A stretch of 64,000 nt of DNA from Thermoleophilaceae bacterium (GCA_036378175.1 DASUWY010000060.1:1-64000), one strand, 5' to 3'; counted from the first letter of the stretch, positions 52,177-61,078 are shown. The notes: generated by a model not told the origin, from the sequence alone. A program made the numbers and translations.

Positions 52177-52740
52177 ATGAAGACCAAGGAGAGCAGGTTC
52201 CACGTCCACGACGAGCTCACCGCTCCCGAACGAAGTCTTCCAGTGCTCACCGGCGCGCTCGCGAGCGGCGGCCAACTCTCAAATTTCCTCGGCGTTCTGG
52301 CCGGTTCGCCGGCAGCTCTCCGCGGGTACGCGCGCTTTCGCTCGGAGCTGCGCCACGGCGCACTCGAGTGGCCCACGCAGCAGCGCATCGCGCTTGCTGT
52401 CGCCGAGCACCAGGGGAGCGAATATTCGCTGCCGGCCCTTCATCGCACCGCGCGGGAAGCCGGCCTCGGACTTGACGAGATCGCGCTCGCGCGCGAGTTC
52501 GACTCCCGCGACGAGCGCGAGGCCACGCTGCTGCGCTTCCTGAAGGCCCTGCTCGAGTCCGAGGGCGCCCCGCCCGCCTACCTCCTCGAGGAGGCGCGCG
52601 AGGCGGGCTGGAGCGACGAGCAGGTGCTCGAGGCGGTCGCGCATGTGGCGCTCGCCACCTTCACGAACCTGGTAACGAGGGCCGGAGATCTTCCGCGTGA
52701 TGGCTCCGTGGAGGGCGCCCGACTCTCTCAAGCCGCCTGA
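52177..52740 (+). CDS. AhpD-like/carboxymuconolactone decarboxylase family protein lacking the CXXC
   Basis: 187 residues. GYARFRSELRHGALEWPTQQ and RIALAVAEHQGSEYSLPALH match the AhpD-fold core, but where alkylhydroperoxidases have a CEYC motif followed by a His, this protein has SEYS. Both redox cysteines are Ser, so peroxidase chemistry by the usual route is unlikely. The C-terminal helix (VLEAVAHVALATFTNLVTRA) is intact. It forms an operon with an HxlR regulator 17 bp downstream. Confidence 0.85.
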   Translation: MKTKESRFHVHDELTAPERSLPVLTGALASGGQLSNFLGVLAGSPAALRGYARFRSELRHGALEWPTQQRIALAVAEHQGSEYSLPALHRTAREAGLGLDEIALAREFDSRDEREATLLRFLKALLESEGAPPAYLLEEAREAGWSDEQVLEAVAHVALATFTNLVTRAGDLPRDGSVEGARLSQAA

Positions 52741-52757
52741 CCTTCTAGGATTTGGGC

Positions 52758-53126
52758 ATGGCCGCCAGCGCGGCAACTGAGGCCCATCAGGTTCCGGGGG
52801 CCGAAGAACAGGGGATAGCTGGACGCAACGAGTGCTGCCGGCTCTATCACCGTGCGATAGAGCTCGTCGGTAAACGCTGGACCGGCGCGATCCTGCTCGT
52901 GCTCCTCGACGGGCCCCTCCGCTTCTCCGAGATCAGGCAGCTCGTGCCCGACCTCTCGGATCGTCTGCTGTCCGAGCGCCTCAAGGAGCTCGAGGCGGAG
53001 GACATCGTCGAGCGCAGGGTGCTCGAGGGCTCGCCCGTGCGCGTGGAGTATGCGCTCACGAAGAAGGGCATGGCACTCGAGCCGGCGGTGCGGGCGCTGA
53101 AGTCCTGGGCCAACGCCTGGCTCTGA
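52758..53126 (+). CDS. HxlR-family transcriptional regulator
   Basis: 122 residues from ATG 52758. A Cys pair (ECCRLYHRAIELVGKRWTGA) is followed by the HxlR winged helix: LLDGPLRFSEIRQLVPDLSD, RLLSERLKELEAEDIVERRV and a wing VRVEYALTKKGMAL. In several relatives one Cys near this position senses electrophiles or oxidants. It likely binds the CTTAC/GTAAG dyad at the operon promoter. Confidence 0.92.
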   Translation: MAASAATEAHQVPGAEEQGIAGRNECCRLYHRAIELVGKRWTGAILLVLLDGPLRFSEIRQLVPDLSDRLLSERLKELEAEDIVERRVLEGSPVRVEYALTKKGMALEPAVRALKSWANAWL

Positions 53127-53130
53127 TCAG

Positions 53131-53162
53131 AGTTGCAGAGTTGCGGAATTGCGGAGTTGCAG
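53131..53162 (+). repeat. 8-bp tandem microrepeat
   Basis: Four copies of AGTTGCRG (AGTTGCAG, AGTTGCGG, AATTGCGG, AGTTGCAG) directly behind the HxlR stop and ahead of glnA. A GCGCTG/CAGCGC hairpin follows (53171-53188). Confidence 0.8.
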
Positions 53163-53237
53163 GCTTGAAAGCGCTGCGCGCTCAGCGCGGTTAGCCTACG
53201 CGCTTCGAATCTTCCCGCCGACCCGCGAAGGAGCCCG

Positions 53238-54587
53238 ATGGCAGACCAGCCGCAGACCGCCGATGACGTCAAGGCGATCGTTCAGGAGCGCGACATCCGC
53301 TTCGTCCGCTTCTGGTTCACGGACATCCTCGGACAGCTGAAGAGCTTCTCCATCAACGCCGCGGAGCTCGACGACGCTTTCGAGGGCGGCATGGGCTTCG
53401 ACGGCTCGTCGATCACGGGCTTCAACGCGATCGAGGAGTCGGACATGATCGCGATGCCCGACCCGCAGACCTTCGCGGTGCTGCCTTGGCGCCCGGAGGA
53501 CAAGGGGGTGGGGCGCATCTTCTGCGACGTCGTCACGCCGAGCCGGGAGCCGTACGAGGGCGACCCTCGCTACGTCCTGCGGCGCGCGCTTCAGCGCGCG
53601 GAGTCGATGGGCTTCGACACCTTCAACGTGGGACCCGAGCTCGAATACTTCTACTTCCGCAGCGCGCGCCCGGTGGACGGCCATCCGGAGATCCTCGACG
53701 AGGGCGGCTACTTCGACCTCACCACGCTCGACGCCGGCTCGGACGTGCGGCGCGAGACCGTGCTCGCCCTCGAGGAGCTGGGCATCCACGTGGAGTACAC
53801 CCACCACGAGGTGGGGCCGTCGCAGCACGAGATCGACATGCGCTACGCCCCGGCGCTGAAGATGGCGGACGACTGCATGACCTACCGCATCACGGTCAAG
53901 GAGTACGCCATGAAGTACGGCTGGCATGCGACCTTCATGCCCAAGCCGCTGTTCGGCGAGAACGGCTCCGGCATGCACACGCACCAGTCGCTCTTCACCG
54001 AGGGCCGCAACGCCTTCTACGACGCCGACGACCAGTACTTCCTGTCGCCGGTCGGCAAGGCGTTCATCGCCGGCCAGCTCAAGCACGCGCGCGAGATCTC
54101 CTCGATCTTCGCCCAGTGGGTGAACTCGTACAAGCGGCTCGTGCCGGGCTACGAGGCGCCGGTGTACTGCGCCTGGTCGCGCCGCAACCGGTCCGCGCTC
54201 GTCCGGGTGCCGCTGTACCACCCCGGCAAGGAGCAGGCCACGCGCATGGAGCTCCGCTGCCCGGACCCGGCGTGCAACCCGTACCTCACCTTCGCCACCC
54301 TGCTGATGGCCGGGCTCGAGGGAATCGAGAAGGGCTACGAGCTGCCGGAGCCGATGGAGAAGAACCTCTACCACCTGTCTCCCGACGAGCGGAAGCGGCT
54401 CGGCATCGAGCAGCTGCCTGAGACGCTCGGGGAGGCGATCGAGCTCACATCCGAGTCCGAGCTCGTGCTGCGGACGCTTGGCGAGCACATGTTCAACCGC
54501 TACGTCGAGATCAAGCGGCAGGAGTGGGAGGACTACCGGATCCAGGTCTCGCGGTGGGAGCTGGACCGGTACATGGCGATCCTGTAG
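53238..54587 (+). CDS. glnA: glutamine synthetase, type I
   Basis: 449 residues; GAAGGAG lies before ATG 53238. N-terminal domain with [20 protein letters not shown] and [18 protein letters not shown], catalytic metal ligands in GPELEYFYF and [18 protein letters not shown]/ammonium region [20 protein letters not shown], and [11 protein letters not shown]. The length is that of the GSI-alpha group. The adenylylation-site region reads [12 protein letters not shown], so a regulatory Tyr exists at about the right place, but whether it is adenylylated is unclear. It works with gltBD in the GS-GOGAT cycle. Confidence 0.97.
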   Translation: MADQPQTADDVKAIVQERDIRFVRFWFTDILGQLKSFSINAAELDDAFEGGMGFDGSSITGFNAIEESDMIAMPDPQTFAVLPWRPEDKGVGRIFCDVVTPSREPYEGDPRYVLRRALQRAESMGFDTFNVGPELEYFYFRSARPVDGHPEILDEGGYFDLTTLDAGSDVRRETVLALEELGIHVEYTHHEVGPSQHEIDMRYAPALKMADDCMTYRITVKEYAMKYGWHATFMPKPLFGENGSGMHTHQSLFTEGRNAFYDADDQYFLSPVGKAFIAGQLKHAREISSIFAQWVNSYKRLVPGYEAPVYCAWSRRNRSALVRVPLYHPGKEQATRMELRCPDPACNPYLTFATLLMAGLEGIEKGYELPEPMEKNLYHLSPDERKRLGIEQLPETLGEAIELTSESELVLRTLGEHMFNRYVEIKRQEWEDYRIQVSRWELDRYMAIL

Positions 54588-54596
54588 CTCCGCGCG

Positions 54597-55217
54597 CTAG
54601 GCGGGCCGTGTGAACTCGGCCCGCCAGCGGTGGGCCCCGGGCTCGTCCGGAACCGGAATCGCGTCGATGCGCTGAGGCTCGAGCCCGCCGGCGGCGAAGG
54701 CCTCGACGTCCGCGCGCGTGAGCGGCCACGGCGGGCCTGCCACCGGATCCTCGTCCTCCCCGAGCGCCCGCGCGATCACGAGCAACATGCCGCCAGCCGC
54801 CACGAAGTCACCCACGGCGGCGATCGCCGTGGCCCGCGCGGTGCGCGGCAGCGACTGCACCGTGATGCTCTCCACCACGAGGTCGAAGGCGCGGCTCCAG
54901 TGCCGGGGCGGTTCGAGCAGGTTCGCCACGATGTATTCCACCCGGGAGTCTGGGAAGCGCTCGCTCGCCATACGCAGGGCAGTGGAGGAGACGTCGAACG
55001 CAACGGTCTGGAAGCCGAGGCCGGCGACCAGCTCGGCGTCCGCGCCCAACCCGGCACCCACCACGAGCGCGCGGCGCCCGCGTCCATCGGGTGCTCGCCT
55101 CTCAACCCAGTCCGCGAGCAGCGGATGCGGACCGCCGCGATCCCACGGCACCACCGCCTCGCCGCTCGCCGCGGCGGAATAGAGGCGTTCGAACCAGGCG
55201 GTGGGATCTTCGGTCAT
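54597..55217 (-). CDS. class I SAM-dependent methyltransferase (thiopurine methyltransferase-like)
   Basis: 206 residues from ATG 55217. WFERLYSAAASGEAVVPWDR and GGPHPLLADWVERR precede motif I RALVVGAGLGADAELVAGLG, then TVAFDVSSTALRMASERFPD and FDLVVESITVQSLPRTARAT. The N-terminal PWDRGGPHPLL pattern is that of the TPMT-like group, which methylates small thiols or similar compounds. Divergent from the luciferase-like gene. Confidence 0.88.
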   Translation of the reverse strand: MTEDPTAWFERLYSAAASGEAVVPWDRGGPHPLLADWVERRAPDGRGRRALVVGAGLGADAELVAGLGFQTVAFDVSSTALRMASERFPDSRVEYIVANLLEPPRHWSRAFDLVVESITVQSLPRTARATAIAAVGDFVAAGGMLLVIARALGEDEDPVAGPPWPLTRADVEAFAAGGLEPQRIDAIPVPDEPGAHRWRAEFTRPA

Positions 55218-55239
55218 CCGCCTACGATGTGCTCCGCTC

Positions 55240-56160
55240 GTGCATCCAGCTCCGTCGAACTCTGGCAGCCCGAGACCGCTGCGCGTCGGGATCCAGCTTC
55301 CGGAGGTGGAGCGGGAGGTGCGCTGGCCGGAGTACGTGGCCATGGCGCGGGCCGCGGAGGACGTGGGATTCGACTCGATCTGGGTGGGCGACCACCTGCT
55401 GTACACCGACGCCGACCGCGGCGAGCGCGGGCCCTGGGAAGCCTGGACGCTGCTGGCGGGCCTGGCCGCTGTGACCGAGCGTGTGGAGCTCGGGCCCCTG
55501 GTGGCGTGTGCCAGCTTTCACCCGCCCGGGCTCATCGCGAAGATGGCGGCCACGCTCGCTGAGGTGAGCGGCGGCCGCTTCATGCTCGGCCTCGGCGCCG
55601 GCTGGAACGAGCGCGAGTACCGCGCCTTCGGGCTCCCGTACGACCACCGAGTGTCGCGCTTCGAGGAGGCGTTCGAGATCGTGCGGCGGATGCTCGCCGG
55701 CGAGCGCGTCACGCTCAGCGGCCGCTACTGGCAGGCAGACGACGCGGTGCTGCTGCCACGGCCCGCGCGCCCGCCGCGGTTGATGGTCGGGAGCAACGGC
55801 CGGCGCATGCTCTCGATCACGCTCCCTCACGTTCAGGCGTGGAACACGTGGTACGAGCACTTCGGCAACAGCGTGGAGGGCTTCGCGGAGCTGAACGAAC
55901 GGATCAGCGAGGCTGCCCGTGCAGCGGGGCGCGAGCCGAGCGAGATCGAGCGCAGCGCCTGTGTGCTTGTGGTGCTGGACCCGTCCGCGGGCGAGCGCGT
56001 TCCGAGGGGAGATCTGACCCCCGTCGAGGGCGCGCCGGAGTGCGTTGCGGAGCACCTCCGCGGCCTGGCGGGTGCCGGGGCCGACGAGGCGATCCTCGTG
56101 CTGAGCCCGATCAACGAGCGATCGATCCGCGAGCTCGGGAAGGCCCTTGCCCTGCTCTGA
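55240..56160 (+). CDS. luciferase-like (LLM class) F420-dependent oxidoreductase
   Basis: 306 residues from GTG 55240. RVGIQLPEVEREVRWPEYVA, FDSIWVGDHLLYTDADRGER, RVELGPLVACASFHPPGLIA and FMLGLGAGWNEREYRAFGLP follow the LLM TIM-barrel pattern, with the F420 (rather than FMN) subgroup suggested by the genome context. The substrate is unknown. Its stop is next to the stop of the convergent GyrI-like gene. Confidence 0.88.
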   Translation: MHPAPSNSGSPRPLRVGIQLPEVEREVRWPEYVAMARAAEDVGFDSIWVGDHLLYTDADRGERGPWEAWTLLAGLAAVTERVELGPLVACASFHPPGLIAKMAATLAEVSGGRFMLGLGAGWNEREYRAFGLPYDHRVSRFEEAFEIVRRMLAGERVTLSGRYWQADDAVLLPRPARPPRLMVGSNGRRMLSITLPHVQAWNTWYEHFGNSVEGFAELNERISEAARAAGREPSEIERSACVLVVLDPSAGERVPRGDLTPVEGAPECVAEHLRGLAGAGADEAILVLSPINERSIRELGKALALL

Positions 56161-56616
56161 TCAGCGCAGGGGCAGGTAGATCTCGGTGAGGCGCTTGGAG
56201 GCGTCCGGCTCCGTGGCCGGATTGGTCACGTAGCTCTCCCAGAACGGCCCCGAGGCCTCCTCACCAAGGTCCCTCACCGACTCGCCGAGCTGCTCGCACG
56301 CTGCCCGCAGTTGCGAGTAGGGGCCATAGTGGCTCCACACCGCCACCCGGCCGCCGGGCAGGCTCCCGTGCTCGGCGCCGTCCAGCGCCCCAGCCTCGGC
56401 GGGCACCGGCACGCCCAGCTCAACCTCGAATGGATCGTCCGTGCTGAGGTAGCGCACGAACGGCGGTCCCGCGGGCGTGACGCCCAGTTGCCGGAGGCTC
56501 GCGAACAGCGCGGGAAACGTCCGGTCGACCACCTTGGCGAGCTGGTCCGGCGGCGTGACTTCGTGCCGCACGGCCGTGGGCTGCGCCGCGAGGTCGCGTA
56601 TCTCGATCGCGCGCAT
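56161..56616 (-). CDS. GyrI-like small-molecule-binding protein
   Basis: 151 residues. IEIRDLAAQPTAVRHEVTPP, FPALFASLRQLGVTPAGPPF, FEVELGVPVPAEAGA and GRVAVWSHYGPYSQLRAACE show the GyrI/SOUL-like effector-binding fold used by BmrR-type regulators, here without a DNA-binding domain. It starts 3 bp behind the MFS exporter stop, so it may bind compounds handled by that exporter. Confidence 0.87.
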   Translation of the reverse strand: MRAIEIRDLAAQPTAVRHEVTPPDQLAKVVDRTFPALFASLRQLGVTPAGPPFVRYLSTDDPFEVELGVPVPAEAGALDGAEHGSLPGGRVAVWSHYGPYSQLRAACEQLGESVRDLGEEASGPFWESYVTNPATEPDASKRLTEIYLPLR

Positions 56617-56619
56617 TGA

Positions 56620-58065
56620 TCACGCCTCCGAGTACGCGGGATCGCCCGCGGCCGCCTGGGCGGCCGCGCGCTTCTCGGACTGCATGACCGTGAGCACGAC
56701 CACGAGCGCCGCGAGGCACAGCGCCGCCCCGATCAGGAATGCCACGTGGTAACCGCCGGTGAGCGCCGCGGCCGTGCTCTTGCCCGCCTGCTCGAGATGG
56801 CTGGTGCGGGTGGCGGAGACGGTGGCCAGCACCGCGAGCCCGAGCGCGCCGCCCACCTGGGCGGACGTGTTCACGAGGCCGGACGCGAGACCCGCGTCCT
56901 GCGGCGTCGCGCCCGACATCGCCAGCGTCATGAGGGATGGGAAGGACACTCCGATGCCGAGCGCAATGACGATCATCGTGGGCAGGACGTCGCGCCAGTA
57001 GTCGCCATCGACGGGGACGCGCGCGAAGAGCGCGAGGCCGGCGCCGATCAGGAGCAGGCCCGGGATCAGCGCATTGCGCGCGCCGAAGCGCGTGATGATC
57101 GGCTCCGAGAATCGCAGCGACAGCGTGCCCATCACGAGCGTGGCCGGGAGGAACGCGAGGCCGATCTGCAGAGCGTCGTAGCCGAGCACGCGCTGCATGT
57201 AGAGCGCGCCGAGGAAGAACATGCCGAACATCCCCGCCACGAGCAGCGCCTGCACCGCGTTGGCTCCGGAGACGTTGCGGGACCGGAAGATGCGCAGCGG
57301 GATCAGCGGGTTGCGGGCGGTTGCCTCCCGGGCGATGAACGCCACGAGCAGCGCGAGCGACAGCGCCGCGAAGAGCAGCGTGGTGGTGGCGCCCCAACCG
57401 TCCTCGGCCGCGGGCTTGACGATCGTGTAGACGCCGACCATCAGCGAACTTGTGATGAGCACCGCACCGGGGATGTCGGCGCCCTGCCCGAGGCCGATGC
57501 CCTTGTCGTTGTCGATCAGCCGCGACGCGAGCAGCCCGGTGGCGATCCCGATCGGCACGTTGATGAAGAAGATCCAGTGCCAGTTGATGGCCTGAGTGAG
57601 CACGCCGCCCGCGAGCAGCCCGACGGACCCGCCGGCCGAGGCCACGAAGCCGTACACGCCGATCGCCTTCGCCTGCTCCCGCGGGTTCGGGAACATCGTC
57701 ACGATCATGCCGAGCACCACCGCGGACGTGAGCGCACCCGCCACGCCCTGCACGAAGCGCGCGGCCACGATCATGGCCTGGCTGTCGGCGAAGCCGCAGA
57801 ACGCGGACGACACCGTAAACAGCGTGAGGCCATACATGAAGATGCGCTTGCGCCCGAGGATGTCGCCGAAGCGGCCGGCGAGGAGCAACAGGCCGCCGAA
57901 CGCGATCAGGTACGCGTTCACCACCCAGGCCAGGCCCGACTGCGAGAAGCCGAGATCGTTCTGGATCGACGGCAGCGCGACGTTCACGACCGTCACGTCG
58001 AGCACGATCATCAGCACGCCGGCGCACAGCACGTACAGCGCGAGCCAGCGGGTCCGGTCAGGCAT
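56620..58065 (-). CDS. MFS drug exporter, DHA2 (14-TM) family
   Basis: 481 residues from ATG 58065, supported by AGCAAGGAGC seven bases upstream; ATG 58134 and 58089 are further upstream. About 14 transmembrane helices. LDVTVVNVALPSIQNDLGFS is motif D1, GRFGDILGRKRIFM is motif A, and GFVASAGGSVGLLAGGVLTQ is motif C of proton-antiport exporters such as EmrB/QacA. It likely exports drugs or other hydrophobic compounds. It forms an operon with the GyrI-like gene. Confidence 0.94.
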   Translation of the reverse strand: MPDRTRWLALYVLCAGVLMIVLDVTVVNVALPSIQNDLGFSQSGLAWVVNAYLIAFGGLLLLAGRFGDILGRKRIFMYGLTLFTVSSAFCGFADSQAMIVAARFVQGVAGALTSAVVLGMIVTMFPNPREQAKAIGVYGFVASAGGSVGLLAGGVLTQAINWHWIFFINVPIGIATGLLASRLIDNDKGIGLGQGADIPGAVLITSSLMVGVYTIVKPAAEDGWGATTTLLFAALSLALLVAFIAREATARNPLIPLRIFRSRNVSGANAVQALLVAGMFGMFFLGALYMQRVLGYDALQIGLAFLPATLVMGTLSLRFSEPIITRFGARNALIPGLLLIGAGLALFARVPVDGDYWRDVLPTMIVIALGIGVSFPSLMTLAMSGATPQDAGLASGLVNTSAQVGGALGLAVLATVSATRTSHLEQAGKSTAAALTGGYHVAFLIGAALCLAALVVVLTVMQSEKRAAAQAAAGDPAYSEA

Positions 58066-58221
58066 GTTCAGCTCCTTGCTTTCGCTCATCGGAGATTGAG
58101 ACCGGGCATGGGTCGGGGATTCATCGGTGGGCATGAACGAGCGAGGCTAGGAGCGGTGGCGGCGGGCGCCCGTACGGGTAACTCCCGAACGGACGACCTG
58201 AGCCGAACGTACACTGCGCGT

Positions 58222-58482
58222 GTGTGCGTCGTGAGATTGCGCGGTCCGCTGAAGCAGCTCGCAGGGGGCGAGGCCGACCACCCGATCGATGGCGCCACGG
58301 TGGTGGAGGTCCTGCGCGAGCTCGAGCGCTCCCGGCCCGCGCTCGACGGCTGGATCCTGGACGAGCGCGGACTGATCCGCCGCCACATCAACGTCTTCGT
58401 GAACGGTGAGCAGGAGAGGGAGGACTCGCAGGTCGAGCCGAGTGACCGGATCGACATCCTCCCCGCGATCTCAGGAGGTTGA
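58222..58482 (+). CDS. MoaD/ThiS-like ubiquitin-fold sulfur carrier
   Basis: 86 residues from GTG 58222. VRLRGPLKQLAGGEADHPID, GATVVEVLRELERSRPALDG, HINVFVNGEQ and the end SDRIDILPAISGG give the beta-grasp fold with the C-terminal Gly-Gly that is thiocarboxylated in MoaD/ThiS. It lies 7 bp before a BNR-repeat gene and away from moa or thi genes, so it may serve another pathway. Confidence 0.88.
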   Translation: MCVVRLRGPLKQLAGGEADHPIDGATVVEVLRELERSRPALDGWILDERGLIRRHINVFVNGEQEREDSQVEPSDRIDILPAISGG

Positions 58483-58489
58483 CCGCCGG

Positions 58490-59560
58490 ATGACAGAAGT
58501 TCTCGTGGGTACCAAGAAGGGCCTGTTCGTGCTCGAGGGCGAGCCCGGGTCGGAGTTCGAGGTGAAGGCGCGCGCGTTCGCCGGGCTGCCGGTGGAATAC
58601 GCGATGCGCGACCCCCGCAGCGGCCGCCTGCTGGCATCGGTGACGAACGCCTTCTACGGGCCGAAGATCTTCTACACGGACGCGGACCCGAACGGGGAGT
58701 GGGAGCAGGCGCAGGGCGTCGCGCTACCGGAGGGCGGCGACGAGGCGCTCGAGCGCATCTGGACGATCGTGGCGGGCGAGGACGACCAGACCGTGTACGC
58801 GGGCGGCGATCCTGGTGTGCTGTTCGAGAGTCGCGACGGCGGTCTGAATTGGGAGCTCAACCGTTCCCTGTGGGAGCACCCCACGCGCCCCGACTGGACG
58901 CCAGGTGGCGGTGGCCTCTGCCTGCACTCGATCGTTCCCTGGCCAGGCGACCCGGACAAGCTCACGCTGGGCCTCTCGGCGGTGGGCATCTGGCTCACCG
59001 ACGACGGCGGCAAGACCTGGCGCCACGGCAACCGCGGCATCCGGCCGCGCTACCTCCCGGACGACGCTCCCGAGGACACGATCCAGCTCTGCATTCACAA
59101 CGTGCACCGTGCGCCCAAGCGGCCGGAGCGCCTGTTCATGCAGTTCCACGGTGGCGTGTTCCGCTCCGACGACGCGGGCGAGAACTGGACGAGCATCGCC
59201 GACGGGCTGCCGTCGGACTTCGGCTTCCCGCTCGTGGTGGACCCGGACGATCCGGACAGCGCGTACGTGATCCCGCTCGTGGCCGACATGGATCGCGTGA
59301 CCCCGGAGGGCCGCGTGCGCGTGTACGAGACGCGGGACGCCGGCGCGAGCTGGACGCCGCGCGGCGACGGCCTGCCGAGCGAGCACGCTTACCTCACCGT
59401 GCTGCGCCAGGCCTTCGGCCGTGCCGGCGGCGGCGACCAGCTCGAGCTCTACTTCGGCGCCACCTCCGGGGAGGTGTTCGGCTCAGGCGACGCTGGCGCG
59501 ACCTGGTTCACCGCGGCGAGCCACCTGCCGCCGGTCTTCTCGGTACGCACCTCGGGCTGA
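58490..59560 (+). CDS. BNR/VPS10-type beta-propeller protein, partner of MoaD-like gene
   Basis: 356 residues from ATG 58490 (AGGAGG is 12 bp upstream). No signal peptide, so cytosolic. Asp-box-like repeats include ESRDGGLNWELNRSLWEHP, LTDDGGKTWRHGNRG, RSDDAGENWTSIADGLP, ETRDAGASWTPRGDGLP and GSGDAGATWFTAASHLPP, as in sialidase-type propellers. The first strand TEVLVGTKKGLFVLEG is typical of the intracellular MoaD-linked group. Enzymatic activity is not evident. Its 3' end overlaps the convergent membrane-protein gene by 78 bp. Confidence 0.88.
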   Translation: MTEVLVGTKKGLFVLEGEPGSEFEVKARAFAGLPVEYAMRDPRSGRLLASVTNAFYGPKIFYTDADPNGEWEQAQGVALPEGGDEALERIWTIVAGEDDQTVYAGGDPGVLFESRDGGLNWELNRSLWEHPTRPDWTPGGGGLCLHSIVPWPGDPDKLTLGLSAVGIWLTDDGGKTWRHGNRGIRPRYLPDDAPEDTIQLCIHNVHRAPKRPERLFMQFHGGVFRSDDAGENWTSIADGLPSDFGFPLVVDPDDPDSAYVIPLVADMDRVTPEGRVRVYETRDAGASWTPRGDGLPSEHAYLTVLRQAFGRAGGGDQLELYFGATSGEVFGSGDAGATWFTAASHLPPVFSVRTSG

Positions 59561-60136
59561 GGCAATTCCGGCCACCAGCACCCAGATGTAGAACAGCGAC
59601 GGCGGGAACTGGGCCACGCCTGCCTTTGGCACCGCCATCACCACGAGAATCAGCGCGGCGAGCACGAGGGCGGTTCGCCTGAGCCAGCCGCTCACAGGCG
59701 CGGTGGCGAGCACCGCGGCCGCAAGGCCCCAGCTCGCGATGTAGAGGAACTCCTGGAGGTAGAACAGCGTGAGCGTCTGCTGAGCGTCCATGCCGTGCCC
59801 GGCGCGGTAGTCGAGCACGCACGTTGTGGCCACGTTCACCAGGATCACGCCGACGTACGCGGCCACGGCGGCCATGCCGGCCCCTCGGAATTCACCGTTG
59901 CGCGAGCGGTAGAGCCAGGTGGCGAAGACCACGAACGCCGCCATCGACAGGAACGTCATGTAGCTGCCCACCCACGCGCCGGTTCCGATGGGGTCGGCAT
60001 AGCCCTTCACAATCTTCGCAGCCGAGTCCGAGAGCGTGAGCGTCGGGCCGCTGCCGATCGCAAAGCCGCCAAAGCTGAGGAGCGTGAACAGCACGCCGCA
60101 GAGCGGGCCGATTCGAGACAGGCGGTCTTCGTTCAT
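59483..60136 (-). CDS. six-helix membrane protein (DUF4386-like)
   Basis: 217 residues with about six transmembrane helices (IGPLCGVLFTLLSFGGFAIG, SYMTFLSMAAFVVFATWLYR, MAAVAAYVGVILVNVATTCV, YLQEFLYIASWGLAAAVLAT and two more). The layout is like DUF4386-type proteins of unknown role. The last 26 codons overlap the BNR gene on the other strand. It is divergent from the NarL regulator; 60137-60301 contains no gene. Confidence 0.75.
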   Translation of the reverse strand: MNEDRLSRIGPLCGVLFTLLSFGGFAIGSGPTLTLSDSAAKIVKGYADPIGTGAWVGSYMTFLSMAAFVVFATWLYRSRNGEFRGAGMAAVAAYVGVILVNVATTCVLDYRAGHGMDAQQTLTLFYLQEFLYIASWGLAAAVLATAPVSGWLRRTALVLAALILVVMAVPKAGVAQFPPSLFYIWVLVAGIASARGAYREDRRQVARRGEPGRASVA

Positions 60137-60301
60137 GCGAGTCCTCCTTGGGGGTTGACACGGGTGAAACTAAGCGCGAGCGGCGTCCATTTCGTCTGGA
60201 AACCAGGGGATTTTGCCCTCTGCCGGAAGGGCGATCTTCGGCGGCCGGATATCGGCCACGCGGCAGATGAAAATGCCGCGGCGCGCGGTTAGGTTTGAGT
60301 C

Positions 60302-60964
60302 GTGAGCACGCGCATCCTGATCGCGGACGACCAGTCGCTCGTCCGGGCCGGCTTCCGCAAGCTGCTCGAGTCCGCGCCGGACATCGAGGTGGTGGGGGAG
60401 GCGGCCGATGGCGAGGAGGCGGTGGAGCAGGCGCGGCGGCTGCTCCCCAACCTCGTGCTGATGGACATCCGGATGCCCCGCGTCGATGGCATCGAGGCCA
60501 CGCGCCGGCTCACGAGCGACGGCGACGGCACGCGCGTGCTCATCCTCACCACCTTCGGACTCGACGACTACGTGTACGACGCCCTGCGCGCGGGTGCGAG
60601 CGGCTTCATGCTGAAGGACGCGCCGCCGGAGGAGCTGCTCGCGGCGATCGAGGTGATCGCCCGCGGCGATGCCCTGATCGCACCGGCGGTCACGCGTGCC
60701 GTGATCGAGGAGTTCACCCGCCGCTCACCGGCGCCCAAGCCACCGGCTCCCGTCCTCGACGAGCTCACGGCGCGCGAGCGCGAGGTGCTGGAGCTGCTGG
60801 CGCAGGGCCTGTCGAACGGCGAGATAGCCGAGCGCCTGGTCGTGTCCGGCGGAACCGTGAAGACGCACGTGGCGCACGTGCTGGCAAAGCTCGGCCTGAG
60901 GGACCGCGTGCAGGCTGTGATCCTGGCCTACGAGTCCGGCCTGGTAACCCCCGGCGGCGGCTAG
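60302..60964 (+). CDS. NarL/LuxR-family response regulator
   Basis: 220 residues from GTG 60302. Receiver with DD at 9-10, phosphoacceptor Asp55 in LVLMDIRMPR, Thr in ILTTFG and Lys in MLKDAPP; then the LuxR-type helix-turn-helix LTAREREVLELLAQGLSNGE, IAERLVVSGGTVKTHVAHVL. No histidine kinase is next to it, so the partner is elsewhere. Targets are unknown. Confidence 0.94.
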   Translation: MSTRILIADDQSLVRAGFRKLLESAPDIEVVGEAADGEEAVEQARRLLPNLVLMDIRMPRVDGIEATRRLTSDGDGTRVLILTTFGLDDYVYDALRAGASGFMLKDAPPEELLAAIEVIARGDALIAPAVTRAVIEEFTRRSPAPKPPAPVLDELTAREREVLELLAQGLSNGEIAERLVVSGGTVKTHVAHVLAKLGLRDRVQAVILAYESGLVTPGGG

Positions 60965-61078
60965 AGCCGCTCTTTTGCAGAGCTTTCGAGCGCCCCTGCT
61001 GGGCAAGTTCGCCGCGCTCGCAGCGGCCCCTGCGGGCGGTGAGAGGCTAGGCAGCGGACTCGATCGATAGGAGGACCT

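Noticed and set aside
53238-54587. Calling glnA a confirmed adenylylated GSI-beta enzyme
   Set aside because: The NLYHLSPDE segment contains a Tyr, but length and overall pattern are closer to GSI-alpha, and no glnE is in view.
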